Below, in pieces: positions 22,229 through 36,000 of a stretch of 64,000 nucleotides of DNA (position 1 is the first letter of the stretch; the number at the start of each line of letters is the position of its first letter). A program made the position numbers and the translations under genes. Origin of the DNA: Euwallacea fornicatus (Eukaryota; Arthropoda; Insecta; Coleoptera; Curculionidae); contig NC_089562.1 of the NCBI RefSeq assembly GCF_040115645.1, positions 3,410,001 to 3,474,000 of the forward strand. The letters run 5' to 3'. The notes beneath the pieces are model-generated. The model was not told the DNA's origin. It made no database searches and saw only the letters and a program-made list of their open reading frames with translations.

Positions 22229-22763
22229 CCGTAAATCTTTTTGTCTATAAAACAAACTTTAAAGTGCAATTTTCGTACAATTAAAACCTCGAAATGCGTT
22301 TGCAACTTTGTCACATCAAAACGTTACAACCTAGGGAAAACAGTCAAAAATGAGCTACGAGTACTATTCTTTAGATTTTTGCATTTTTTTAAGCACAAGT
22401 TTACATAAATAACAGCGATATGTGTTCGATTTCTTCGAAGAGAAATTACGAATGTTGGTTTAGTTAAAGCACGAATTCAAGCGTTTTTTTGGCAAAACTT
22501 GGCTACATACGAAGTCGAGTATCATATTGCACTAAGTATTAACGATTGGTGGGTGCGGCAAAATATACACGTATCCTAGCGGTTAAATAAGTTTGTATCA
22601 ATAAATAAATTCTCTTAAGGGACGTTGCACGACAGTTTGCTCCTTGTTAGGGGGATAACAGGAAATAAATATCACAATAACTTGACAGCGTAATTCGAGT
22701 CGAAAACACCGGTTTTCTTTAAGAGAAAAATCGCGCAAATCCCGAAAAATTGTTAGAAGAAGG
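22229..22763 (-). other. Ehbp1: Probable Ehbp1 3' UTR
   Basis: Between the right duplication breakpoint and the Ehbp1 stop codon. No coding exon, and no AATAAA on the minus strand, hence the inference that the transcript continues into unit 2. Confidence 0.5.
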
Positions 22764-25700
22764 TTAAGAGATAACGCAATTCGTATCCTTTGCGGGAAGT
22801 TCTATGTGTGACAGGTCTTTTTCTATGATTTCATCGTCTTCGATACTGAAAAAATATATTCAACAAACTTGAGAAACTGAAAAAAAGGACCCACTTACGC
22901 TTTTTCTTGACTATCCAAGTGATGAACCAACTCATCCCTTTTATTAACAATCTGAACAAGTTCGTCTAAAAGCGCCTGTTCTCTTGTTCGTTGCTCTTCA
23001 GTCTTCTTCCAATCCTCAATCGACGCAATCTGCCTTAATTCTTCGTTCAACATTTTGTAGCGCGTTTCATAATCGGCTTCTTTTTCCCTGCAAACTAAAT
23101 TTAATATCACTTAGAACCGTAGAAAAAAACTTACAAAATATTAAGCTGCATCTGCCTTCTGAGAAGAGCATTTTTTTTATTGACGAACATGAACCATTTG
23201 GCCATCAAGGCCTCTTCTTCCCCATTGCTGTTACCCGATTCCATCACCGACCTCAACTGCTTTTCAAGTTGGGCCGCTTGTTCATCGATGGCACCTTGTT
23301 CACGTTCCAAGTCTTCCATTTCTTTGTCTATCCAAGAATGGACGTCAATGCCCATCTAATAAGATATTCACTATGAGAAACTTTCCTAGAGTGGATTATA
23401 ATACTTACTTCTTTTAAACCTAAATCGTCGGGCAATTTATCGGGCGTTATTCGATCTGTCCTATCGATGCTATTAGCTGGACTAAATTTCTTTGAGTATT
23501 CCTCGATTTTACTTACAGATACATCTGAGAAAATATTTCCATTCTTTTCGGATCCTGAAAACCAAAAGTTCCTTCCATATTTTATAATGTTTACCATATT
23601 TGTTAATACGTTTTCAAAATTTTTAAGATATACATTTCAAAGCCCTAGAAGGTACCTGATTTCATTAGTTGCTACTTCTCAGCAATCTTTACCTGTACTA
23701 CTTTGCCTCTCCAAATGTTCAATTTCTTCGCCTAACCTATCTAACTTTTCCTCAGCTTCCGCGTATGCTTTAATGGATTCCGGACTAACCCTAATGATTT
23801 CTGTAGTAGGCCCCGACCCTCTCCTCGCCTCAGCCAGCAATCGCCTCGCTCGTTCGCGAAGCTGACTCTGTCTTTCGTCTTCCATCTGAAAACCATGTTT
23901 CCTATGATTTTAATACTTAATTTTTCTGAAAAATTCAACCGCAAATCACCACTAAAAGCAATAAATGACATACCTTACTCGGCGACGTGGGAGTGGACCC
24001 GTTCTTCTTGACCTGCTCCAACAGTGCTCGGGCCCTTTCCTGCTGCTCCGAATGTCGCATCAAGATTTGCTGCACAGCACGCGTAAAAATGTGTTTAATT
24101 CTTTGCCACACCTCAATCAAACTGATTGTTAGTTACAAGTGATTAAAAAAAAAACCTTTAGGGGATCTGCATGAACTAATAATGTGATTTGCTAAAACTG
24201 CACCTCAGAATTATAGGGAAAACTTACGAAGTTTGGCTTGGGCAGGTCCGCGAATACATCTTCTTTATCTTTGCTTTCAGAGCTGCTTGAGGAACCGTTA
24301 ATATCGCCATTTACTTTTGTGCTAGTGGGTGAAGCTTCTTCTTCTTCGTCTGAACCGAAAGGGTCGGAAAATTCCCTGCGGGTCATTAAAATGGGCTTTG
24401 GGACTTCTTTTTTGTCTTCTTGCTTTTTCGGACATTGAGGTAGCGACTTTTCTTTTGTAGGCGAGGACACCTTGAAATAAAATCAAAAGTATTCGTATAA
24501 AATATAAACATCTAAACCCATAAATTTTTAAATTAAAAATCAATAGTTTTACACTGCATACTTTATTTATCAGACTTTTAGATCCTCCAAAGAAGCCTTC
24601 TTTAACGGCAGTAGGCGATTGTTCTTGATAAGGTAAAGGTTCTGTGGTAATCTTCAATGGCAAGTTTAATTTAGATGCATCTCCCTTTCCTCCCTCCTTA
24701 TTTGCAATGTTCATCTCTCTTTCCAAAGACTTGCGCCCTTGCTTCGACTTCCTGAGATTAATAATCTCCTGCCCGAACACTTGTTTTGTAATATCCGTGT
24801 CTTTGTCGGTGTTAAATTTGCCAATAACGTAGTTGCTTTCGTCTGAAGTACGACCGATTTGCTGGACTTCCAGTTGATGTCCTGTGAAATGGGCTCGAAG
24901 TTGGTGTAGATATGTCATTACGGCCAGTTTATCGGGGACTAAAATGGTCATTTGTACCAGAGACTCACTGAAAAGCTGAAGACTTATTCGAACATCTTAC
25001 CAGCTAACATATGCATGTCCGAAGGTTCGATAACCCTGGGAATTCCCAATTTATCGCCCGCATCAAAGGCAGTTTTGCAATTGGCTTTAATGTCATGAGG
25101 TGATAGTGCATAGAAGCTTCTAAAAAATGATTTACTAAAACATTCAAATATTATATTCATATTTACATTAAATCAGGTTTAAAGTGATGGATGAGGGCAC
25201 AAAAAGCCATTCCATTGCGCCAACTCGTGGTCAAATTGGTAACTTTGACACCGGGGTAATCTTTCGTCATTTCTTTACACCATTCAAGAAGGTCTTGACC
25301 TGAAACAAAACAAAATCTGAAAAAAACACAGGAAATTTACCTTTTGGTGAGATTAACAGAAGTTCGAAAATCTACAATCTGCTCCTTTTATTCTCTTAAT
25401 TTTTTTTAGCGGAACATCCATTACAATTTTGTGTATTTTCTTTTTTTTTGGAATAACGCCTCACGTAAAAATAGGAGATTGCTTTTTTTTACTAGGTGTT
25501 CTTACCTGGCGTAGTCGATTTCTGCTGACTCTTGGGCGTGTCAATCAAATCCTTATTTAACTCCAATGGCGGCAAATTCGTCGCCATTCTCCCTCCTACA
25601 TTCTCTTCTCTTCTACTGTTATGGGTCATTATATCCGCCTTGGGGATAAAACTGGTAACTTTTGGTAAAGTTGGCTTATCCACCGGCTCCTCTTCCTCCA

Positions 25701-28700
25701 CATCCTCCAACTGCTCCAAGAGTTCGGAACACGTTACCGAATAAATATCGCTATCGGACTCTAGAAAATCCGAAGGTTTTGGTGCCGGCAATGCCTTGAC
25801 TAATTTTGTTTTATCCGTTACAGGTGAGAGAGTGGTTTCTACTACGGGAGTTTTGTCGTCTCTCGAAAGAGATTGCACGCTGTTTACTGTAACAAAAAAG
25901 AAATGAAATGAGCAGATAATAGTGTAACTAAAGATTCTTGTGCTCATCAAGTATCAGAATTAACTAGGTTTTTAACGCGTTTCGCATATTACACTAATGA
26001 GTGTTGTAAAACGTAAAAGGGTAGAATAAACAAAATTAATAAAATAGGACTCAGAATATCAAATAGATGACAGTTGACAATTAGTATATATTTTTTTCTT
26101 TATAGATGTAAATGCTCAATTTTTATCGATCATAAGTAAGATGGTTAACAGTACGGTGCATCGAAAGTCGCATATTGCGCACCTTTTTACGACAATCTTG
26201 ATCTAACAATAACGTTATCATTCGTCAATTTATAATTTCTACTTGATCCGTATCTATTTTCCCGTAAACCATACTAATTCTTCGCTCAAGTTTATGACAC
26301 TTAGAGTGCACAAGACCTGTAATTACTAACTGCTCATGGGGGTGCTGGCAAAATCAGACCCGCTCAACGAGTTGGTCATCTGCTGCACTACGTGGGTAAC
26401 TTCGTGTAAACTTTTCTGCATTACATTGTCGTTTTGCGAATAATCGTCGTCGTCAACATCGTCCAAAGGCGCTATGTCATCGCTGTTGTTATTGACCGAC
26501 ATTAATGACGCCATTGATTGCATGTCCTCGTCCCTAAAACCATAAATTTTATTGCAGTTAAAGGCGCAGCCGAGAAGGGCAAGCCCTTACGTCGCCCTTC
26601 CTTCCCGTAGGAAGACACAGGATAGGGTCAAGTCCAATTTGGCACCCGTAATTTTTTTTGTATTCGGTTTGAACATTATCTGGATTTCTATTTGAGAGGA
26701 CTCCACACTGGCGTATTTGCGCATGTTTAGGTGAGCTGTAGCCAATTGCCTGCGTTTTCCTGCAGTGGGCACCTATATTCAGAAAAATTATTTATTATTT
26801 AAACTACTATTCAAACCAGATAATTGTTAACCGCAAGATGTACGGTCTCAGACTTAAACTTCATGAGTGTAAGGAACATATCATGTCAAAAATCACGAAT
26901 TCAAGTTCATATAAAAATAGTGTAGTAACCAGACGTCATCACAGACCAAAATAAATAAAAATAAATTCTAATTATTCCTTGAGTAGAAAACAAGTGGGCT
27001 GTCTGGCATTTATTAAAAAACAACGAATTGAATGCCTAGTAATCGTTTGTTGGGTAAACAGGCTGCAAATTAATTAATTATTGCTTTAGTCGAGGCAGGT
27101 CAAATATGCTTTATGCGACTTATTCTTAAAAAGATTAGCTTGACGATATAGTAAGAAAATAAAGAAAAAACCTTTGTCTCCTTTAGCAATTTCGCACAAT
27201 AAATTTGTTTAAGGCGAAGTTAGAGCCATTTAAATAATCCTTAGTAATCCTTAAGTTTACATTGTTATTGGGTGAGTTTCTCAAAAATCATAACTTATGA
27301 TTTCTCTTTGAAAGGTTTAGGAACGCCTTAGAATTGATAGTCACCAAATAGCCTAATATATTTGAATAATTTTAGGGCAGATTTTCGAATTATTTGACGA
27401 ATCCCAGTCTTAATACCAACCTTCTAATAACCTCTAAACAAATCTCAACCCTGGGCAATCACTTAAAAGCAGCGCTCGATTCGCAGAAAAGCATGATTAG
27501 GTTCTTGTATCGCAATGTGGGTCAGTCATGCACCTATAAATATCCACGCCACTTACTTCCTCATAGGAAGACTGAAATAACCAGTTAATCTCTGCAAATA
27601 TCGGGAGAAATGCCTAAGAATTTTTACTCTCATTGAATTCTTTGTTCAAACTTTTTACTATGACATAGTTTTAATTACCACTAAGTGTTAGAAAAATTGT
27701 TTCTTCGGAAACTACTAAGAAACACCTAATACTATGTAATTAAAAATCAGCTCCGCGTGTGGTGGATTAAGTGAGAAATGGCTTACATATGCCCGTTAGC
27801 AGCTGAACAACTCGTTTAGGAAGGTTTTAATTAGAAGCGCTACAGAGCGGTTATTGTTTCTGAATATGGGCCAAATACCAAGCAACTATTCAGTGGGTTT
27901 TCACGCAAAGTATCAATTTTTTAAGCAATTTGTTTGCACACGTGTTTGTTGCCCCATAAAAGGGTTCCCACTGTGTGTGTGCAATATTACTGATTCTTAA
28001 TCGCAAATGTAAAATTTCGAAAATATATTGCCAGCAATATGGGGCACTTAAACAAATATTTATATAACTTTATATCTCATCGTATAGTCACATTTTCTTA
28101 TATTTCACTTAGGCTTATCGCTAAGAGTTCATGCCAGAAAGGAAAACAAACGATAAACTTACATCTTCAATAATAAAGGTCCAATCCTTGTCCTCCAGCT
28201 CATTAGTTCTGGGGTCTTTGAATAGGGTAATGGCGACTTGGTGGTTCTCTGGAACTGGCCAAACTACCAGACCTTTGTAAGGGTTCTGCAGGGTTGGTTC
28301 CCAGGAAACAGGATTCGAGGTTACTCGTCTTGACCTTCGAGACCATACTAGTGATAACCGGTGAGGTTGCCTAAATGAGAAAATCTATTATAGAACGAAA
28401 ATTTCTGAAATGAATAAACTGAGTAACCAGTAACTTACAGATAGTTCAAATCAGTCAAATTTGACATGAATCTTATTAGGTCATTGATTTCATATGTGAG
28501 AAATTATTTGGCTACATATTCTCTATCGATCAAAAACACAAACCGAAGGACCCTCCGACATATTTACTTTATATCTCAATTTTTGATATACATATAATTA
28601 ATTTAAATATCAATGATTATTTATTACACGTTTTTAATTGACGGAATAAACTTACTTTAAAGGTTAAGGCAATTCTAAAGAAGGATAGTGTGAAACTTCA

Positions 28701-31607
28701 AATCTTCCCAACGAAATAGATCGGTACTTAGATATTGTACATTTTAAACTTCTCAAAAATCACAAACCTCATTACAAAATTTTAAAATTCAGTATCAAAT
28801 AAAATTTTTGTGTTTGTAAATAACTTTTTAATCGCTTTTCTTATCGAAATTTTGTGAATGTCCTCTACAGAATTATTTCCCAACATGTGATGTAATTTGT
28901 GCATCTACTGCATCTCAAACTTTATACTTCTGAAACTTCAATAAGGCGATTTCAATTTAAAATATTTAAACTATTCAATTTTCAGATATATATATATTGC
29001 ATTTATTTTGTTATTGACAAAGACATCTTAATTATGAAAGTTTCAAATTCTTTTCCATAAACTAATGTATTTGCAATGACTTCAGTTGGGATTCTATTAA
29101 GCAACGGTAAACTTTAATGTTTTGATAAAATGATTTCCTTGTATTACCTAAGATACCATAATCTAAAGTGGCTCTTATCATTCTATAGACGCAAGCAGAC
29201 GTTTGCTCAGGGCAGAAAGGGTAACACAGCAAAATTTAATTGTGTAGTTTTTTGATGCCATTATTGCTGTCAATATTTTATTAATTTAACATTTTTTGAC
29301 TCCCCCGATTTTAATTCTGAGCCCTAATAGCATCAGCTTATTGGGGCAGGAAACTTAACAACTTCCTGTGGCGTGTGCCTAGTACTCTTCGAATTTACGT
29401 CTACTTAATACCGTTCATTTGTAGTGTATTGACGTGCACACATCCTGCATATTAAGTCAAACTGTTGAATTATTTATGAAGATATATTGTGTTGTGGGAA
29501 ACAAGGTCTGTTTGACTGGCAAAAAATGTTTTTTAAAAGCTATTTTAAAATGGTTTTCTGGTAGTAATAGTTCCTAAAGAAACATTGACAAAGTCAAAAA
29601 GTTCAAAGACGAAGATCTCCTTTTGAAGAATGCCAAGATTTGTTTTTTTTATAGTGATTTCCGAAATGGTTTCTTATGATCCTAAAGTACTTAATCCAAT
29701 ATCTCATATCTTGCTAGAGATTTCAAATATTTTTTTTAACTTTGAGGTGAGGTACATAGTATAAATAAATTTATGTTAATAATAGATCTAGAAAAAGGTC
29801 AAACATTCAAGCTTACTCTGCTAAAAGTTTTTTTGATAACATCACAGACACTGACGCATGAAAACATATTACTTATAAAAGATAAGCAGCGAAATCCTTA
29901 TATTTCCATAAATTTAAGCTAAGCGATATGGGCATTAAAAAACCATACCCAGGCTAAAAACATCTGTTAACACTTAGCTGCAATTTTGTATCAATAAGTT
30001 CTGGACAAAGTGATAGACATTAATATTAACTTTTTAGGAGAGGAGGTAAAAAGTATCTTCTTGGGAACCTGGTTTTTACATCAAAACGATTGTTCATGTC
30101 GAAAATGGCCAACAATAGGAGCGCAAAATGCCGCTATGTAAAATATTTTTTTAAAATAATGCACATATGAAACATTGATTTCTCAGAGTATATTTTCTTG
30201 ACTCAGATATGTTTACAGTTGGTTACATGTATTTGTAAGAAAATACAAACATAAACATCATAAACTTAGAAACGTCGAATTCGTTTTGATAACGGTGACG
30301 TTTCTTTGAAAACTTTCCTAGCGGTGGTTTTTCCCTTCCCGGGAAGTTTCCGATTTTGGAAAGTCTCCAACCCGGAAAGTTTCCACGTGCTCAAAGCCAG
30401 AAACTTCTTATAATAGACTAAATACCTACCCAATTAATTTATAAGAAATTTATAAGAAACAGGGATATGAAACTGGGGTCTAACACCAAAAGAATATTGC
30501 CTAGAGATCGAGAAATCTATATATGTAGACTCTATTGTGTTTCATATTCCCTAAATTCCAACTTAATATTTCAAAAATTGTAGAAGTAGCCGAATTCCGC
30601 CAGTTTTTCTCGACTCTAGAAGACTTATGGTTATTACCTTAACCTTGTTTTCAGGACACTCTGTATATGTTACACCATAAGTTTAAGCCTGGTTGCATAC
30701 CTTTAGTTTAACTTCCACCTGAAGTGAAACTCCAGGTTGTCACAGGTAACCAATGGGATATATGTCAGTGCTTAAACTTTTGGAGGTCAAATGACTGTGC
30801 ATATATCTGATGTTATTCAAATATTTGCTCAACTTCAATTTAATAGTTTTTGAAAAATACTGTAAAAGAAATTTTGTCAGGTAAAGTTATCAAAGATATG
30901 TTTCTAAAATTCGTGTTTTGCTAATCACAAAATATTCTTGGAATTTTTTTACCAGATTTAACAGATCAGCAGGAACTAGGAACAATTTAACCACCTACAA
31001 TCTTATCAACAATTTATAAGTAATTTACTCTGTAATTTATTACTGTATTTTCTACTTAATTCTATTTATTAATTGATGACAAAACTAGGTTATTTTCATG
31101 GTATTCTAATTCATATTAATAATATTTAAAAACTTCCTTGTGTGCAGTTCCGCTTTCCCAGCCCCAACAATGAGTTCAAGAGCAGGGGACTTTGTTATAT
31201 TTTTAGAACTCTACCCTCACAGCAAGGGGTCATAAAGTAAAAAATAGCACCTGTTAATTTTTTAACCCTTTTAATATAATCACTGGGTATAATATTATTC
31301 TACTTGCATATAAAAGATTAAAAAAATATAATTTGCTCATGGAAAATTGTATAGGCCAGACAAGTGAAAAAGGAATTATGCTCTTGATTAAATGACAACC
31401 CTCTACTTCTCATTAGGTCTCAAACTTCTTCTTTGAACTCTTTTCACATAAATGATGATGACAATGATGAAAACCAGGAAATGGGTATAAAACAATCACT
31501 TACCATTTTGAAGTAAAATCTATGGACAGCTGATGATATGAGACAGTAAACTGGAACTTGGCAGCTCGTTTATTAACCCGCTGCAGTCGTTTCCACACTG
31601 AGCCCAT
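22764..31607 (-). CDS. Ehbp1: EH domain-binding protein 1 (C2-CH-bMERB protein)
   Basis: CDS complement(join(22764..22845, 22899..23087, 23135..23355, 23409..23554, 23693..23885, 23974..24069, 24228..24470, 24562..24938, 25001..25119, 25167..25299, 25506..25886, 26331..26533, 26591..26772, 28163..28370, 31504..31607)), 958 aa, in frame. Ehbp1 links endosomal and Rab8/10-family membranes to actin. Order: N-terminal C2 (residues 1-165; MGSVWKRLQR start, VVWPVPEN, SLSCVFLREG), an acidic linker, a CH domain (about 360-470; LLEWCKEMT, SWRNGMAFCALIHHFKPDL), a Ser/Glu-rich linker with one DPF, and a C-terminal coiled-coil bMERB domain (about 795-940; Rab binding). The protein ends TNCVIS, a CaaX prenylation box (Cys-Val-Ile-Ser), as in vertebrate EHBP1. 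I see no NPF tripeptide, which in mammalian EHBP1 binds EHD proteins. It is convergent with Cpsf160. Confidence 0.95.
26773..28162. other. Ehbp1 intron 2
   Basis: 1390 bp, AT-rich, with no coding exon or repeat that I can support. Confidence 0.5.
28371..31503. other. Ehbp1 intron 1
   Basis: 3133 bp with no coding exon. Typical for a large first intron that might hold enhancers. The notable spot is 30309-30384, a cluster of four GGRAAGTYTYC-type motifs (see findings). Confidence 0.5.
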
Positions 31608-33095
31608 ATTTCGGCCCTCCAATCCCACACAAGACTGCATAGTTAAATGTAACTTTGAATATAGTATAAGGCTACTTGTTTTGTTAGTGGTTGGACTCTA
31701 GACTTCTACATAGCCAAATAATGAACGGGTAAACCATGCATAAAATAAAAGAAACAGGAAAGCCATATCATATGGTTGTTTATCAGTTCTTTGCAGTCAG
31801 GAAGCGGACACAAATATCCTTCGCAAGCAGCCACTTATAAGAGCTCGGAATAGATTAGCAAGTCAAGCGAATTGCGCTATTTGGGAGTACTTTGACACTA
31901 AAAAAAACACATTTCAATTGAATTGGATCACTTGACAATGGCCTCAAGGATCGGAGTGTAAGATACGAAAGGGCAAAAAGACTGCGGACACAATGTCACA
32001 TGCATGCACGTACCTTTTAAGAGAATTTTTGACTAATTATGCATTTTTGAAAGATGTTTTCTTCGTGTTGTTGTTGATTTTCGAGAGTCAAGGGCCCGTT
32101 TGGTGTCACTTATTTATAGAAAATTATCCGATTGATGCATTTGGAGATTGGAAAAAAAAATACTAGTGTCAATGTCAGCGAAAACGACACAAGCGCATTG
32201 TCTACAGCGGTATCTGTAGATGAGCAGTGTCAGTAGGTCATGCGGTATGCTGGAAACTGCAGACATAACTATTGGAAAAGGTCAATACGTAGAACAACGC
32301 ATAGATGGCGTGAAAGAGGAAGAAAAAACAATATTTCGTGGGATTCACCTGAAGTTGACTTTATATTGAGTGTTCCGTTAGGAATTTACAATATTGTCTT
32401 GGCAAGTATGAATGTTAGTAATTCGAAACAAAAATATTATTAAGAAACGTATATGTTGTCATCAGAACGAAATTAGTATGTACTGGGGTTTAAGAATCCG
32501 AGGTTTGTCGAAAAATTGAACATAGATATCTTGTTAACAATAAAGCGTATGTATGACTGTATTTAAATCTTATATTTAAAAATTATGCTATAAATATCAA
32601 TAAAACCCTAGATACAATAATAAATGCTAAAATTTAATTTGAATGAGACAAACTATGATCATTTATTACTAAAGGCTTATAATAATAATAAATTTAATTT
32701 ATAAACAGTCTTTGGTTAAACAGTATGTTTTAAGGGTAATTTGAAGTAAGTACATTTAAAAAGTGAAAATGTATAGTAACACGTAAAAAGGGTTATAAGT
32801 GAATGGGTATTTAATAGTTTCTCTTATAACGTATCTGGAAAGCATATCTATATAACATTAGAAAAAAATAGAAAAATCTCGCATAAACTTCTGATAACAA
32901 AAATAATTACTTCCACGTATTTGAACAATTTTAGATGAATTCGACGTATTTTAAACGAAACCGACATCGTAGTTTCTAGCGGTTTTTCGCGTAAGTTTGT
33001 GATAATTATCACTAATCACAACGCGAGTCCACTTCCGTTAAGTACAATGATAAATTTTATTGTATCAAAATATTCGCTTTACACATAATTTTAAC
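31608..33095. other. Intergenic: Ehbp1 5' flank and LanB2 3' flank
   Basis: Ehbp1 and LanB2 lie in the same orientation here. AATAAA on the minus strand at 33056-33061 (TTTATT on +), about 35 nt past the LanB2 stop, is the likely LanB2 poly(A) signal. The rest should hold the Ehbp1 promoter and 5' UTR. A 67-codon + frame at 32240 has no family features and I do not call it. Confidence 0.5.
33056..33061 (-). terminator. LanB2: LanB2 poly(A) signal
   Basis: AATAAA on the minus strand, 35 nt downstream of the stop codon. Confidence 0.6.
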
Positions 33096-36000
33096 TCAAG
33101 GCTCAAGCTCCATTCTCTTGAAACATCCCTCGGGTAAAGTATTAACAATTTGCTCAATATTATTCACATCAGCTTGTAAAATTCTGATCTGTTCTTTGTA
33201 GCTTTCAATCAATTGATTTTGGTTTTTATGCTGCTTTTGTAACTCCTCTAACCGTTCTTCAAGTCTAGTTTCCTTCAGTCTTGCCTCAGTTATTAATAGC
33301 TCTTGTTCGAGTCTATCCAACTCGTCATCGCTTATATCTGGAGTGTCTTCCAGTTCCACTAAGATGCTTTCTACGTCATTCAAAAGATCAGTTACTCGGG
33401 TTTGTACAGCATCAGTATCTTTTCCTGCACGACCCACCTGAAATAAATTATTGAAAATGACAAACGATACAAATCTTCTCGTCATTTATGTATTTCTTTC
33501 ATTTTTCTAAGAAGTCGCCAAAATATATACATATAATGAAGTACCTACCTTTTCTTTGGCGTCATGCACTAAAGTGTTGTTACTCCGAGCTTTTTCCCAT
33601 AAATTCTTCAATTCCGCCTCAGTATTGAAGACTCTATCATACATGAATCCAGCCTCATCCCTTAAAAACGTGCTATTAGTATTTAAATCTTCAGCCTCAG
33701 ATTTAATTTTCTCAGTTTTCGCTGACGCATTCTTAGCCAAATCATTAGCATTTTTAGCTTTTTCAAAGGCGAGATCAGCATTTTCTTGAGCGTCCTCCAA
33801 AATCTGTTGTGCCTCGTTTGTTTTCAAATTTGTATCTTGAAGAATTATTTCAATATTTGATATAGTTTTCAACGATTCTTCTGCCCTTTGTTTGGACTCC
33901 TGAGTTTGAGAATCAAACGCTGTTAAAAGCTGAAAGTTTCCTTGCGCTCGTTCATGGATTTCTTTCCATAATTGTATGGCTTGAGCGGTTTGCGCACTGG
34001 AAAAATCCACGTCATTTTTCAAATCTTCTACCTCTTCCTGCTGCTCCAGAGCAGTATCCAGAAGTTCCTGACCTGTAGATTGCTTCTCTTCAATTGTTTC
34101 TTTTAGAACTTTAGCATTATGGAATAACTCTTTTGATTTGTTGGTCAATCTAATGGCTTCATCTTTCAAGTTTCCTGAATGAGCCTTGAGTTCTGGGATT
34201 TTTATTTGGGGTATTATGAGATGGGTCACTTCATTTAGCAGAGCTAAAGCCTTTTCTTTTACCTTTAAAACAAAAACGTTTATTAATTTTATTATGTTAA
34301 TACATTTATTAATAAGTTACCTCTACAGCTTCCTCTTGAACATGTTCGGTCCACTCCCTAGTTCGATTTAATTTAAATTCTGCATTAGCTACCTCAGAAT
34401 TTAAACTCCTGGCAGCATCGCTAATGTTTTGTTGTAGTGCATGAGTACTTTTTATCTGTTCATAAGTTTCAATTGATTTATTTTTGGCATCTTTGGCTTG
34501 ACCCACCAGCGCCTCAGCTCTTTCATCCAAAATGTCAGCAAGTTCACGAGCTTGCTGAGCTATTCCAGTCATTTTGTCTGATTGCTGGCCTACTGCCTTA
34601 GACCTAGAATATTAGCATTGTTTATGAAGAATATTTATTTAGGGTAAGATATAACCTCTCCAAAGCAGCTTCATATGCCTTTTTAGCCTGCAGCTCAAAA
34701 TTGTCCTCTATTTCAATTAGTCTCTCTTCTACTTCAATCAAAAACTCCTCGGCGTGGTCCAAGTCATGTTCCGCTTTTTTGGATTTCTCATTAGTAGTAA
34801 ACACGTTCTCGTATATTTCCTCCAAAGTGCGGCCTACATCTTTTTCTCTTTCAAGCATGCTCAGCACCTCCTAAATACTTATTACAGAAAAAACAGCCTT
34901 GAAGCGTTAACGTCATACCTACTTCAAAAACACTGTTTTCTCCAGTAGAAGCCTTGACCTGGTCGTGAAACTCGTCAATCTCAATTTCCAACTTCCCTAG
35001 TTCATCTGGGAACTCTTCATCATCTATTACAGTGGGCTGATTTTCTACCTCATTAAGAATTTCGTTCAACCTATCAAGTTTGCTTGAATGATTCTTGTAG
35101 GCATCTTGAACGAGGTTATAGCAGTCTGGGCAATCTAGAGGCAGGAAAATATAAGCCTAGATGGTTCAAGAAATATTAGAAACTCACCTATGCATCCTTT
35201 TTGCCTGTTATACTTATTTTCTTTGCATCTATCACATTTGCGACCTTCAACATTGTCCAGACAAGGACACTGTCCAGAAGCATCACATTGCAAATCTCTA
35301 GATCCAATTCTGTCACATTCGCACTCTTTGCAACCATCTATTGAGAATCCATATTTTCTGGCCTCACAATGATCACATCTCAACCTTAAATCTTCCAATT
35401 ATTTTTTTCCAAATAGCGAGAATGGAGATATACCCCGTCACTCCAAGTCTGCAGAAGCACTGTCCAGTATAAAGATCACATGATTGATTGAAAGAACCAA
35501 TAGGGTCGCAGTTGCAGCTTTGGCAGCCTTCACTGCTGAGTATGTTAAAGTAGCCGCTTTCGCATTTGTCGCAGTTGGTACCTATGACGTGGTTCTTGCA
35601 TTGGCAAGCACCGGTGGTTTGGTCGCAGATTGGTTCGCCGTCCAGATCGTCGGTTCCAGGAGAGTAGCACTGGCACTTTTTACAGTCGCCTTTAGGAAGG
35701 ACTAAGGCATTTCCGAAAAATCCTGAATAAAGAAAAAATATATAACAAAGAAGCAAAATAAGTAAACAACAGATATTAGAAAAAAAGCAAGAACTAGTAA
35801 TTAAAAAAAATATCTGCAACAAAAACAAAATGTAATCTGAATGAAATGCACGTCCAGTTAGGACATACCCGATTTTTTCGCTAGGAAAGGCAGTTTCCGC
35901 AGCAGACTTGCAGGCAAAACCAATTTTACGAAAATGAAAAATAATTATTTTTGCATATTTCTGTATCGACTGATAAATTCTTAGGATTACCAATCTTTAA

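Noticed and set aside
23467..23865. 132-codon open frame on + across Ehbp1 exons
   Set aside because: Runs antisense across two exons and an intron of a well-supported gene; no recognisable domain.
30655..30680. GGACACTCTGTATATG, like the end of an insect DNA transposon
   Set aside because: No inverted partner or target-site duplication found within the intron, so no element can be bounded.
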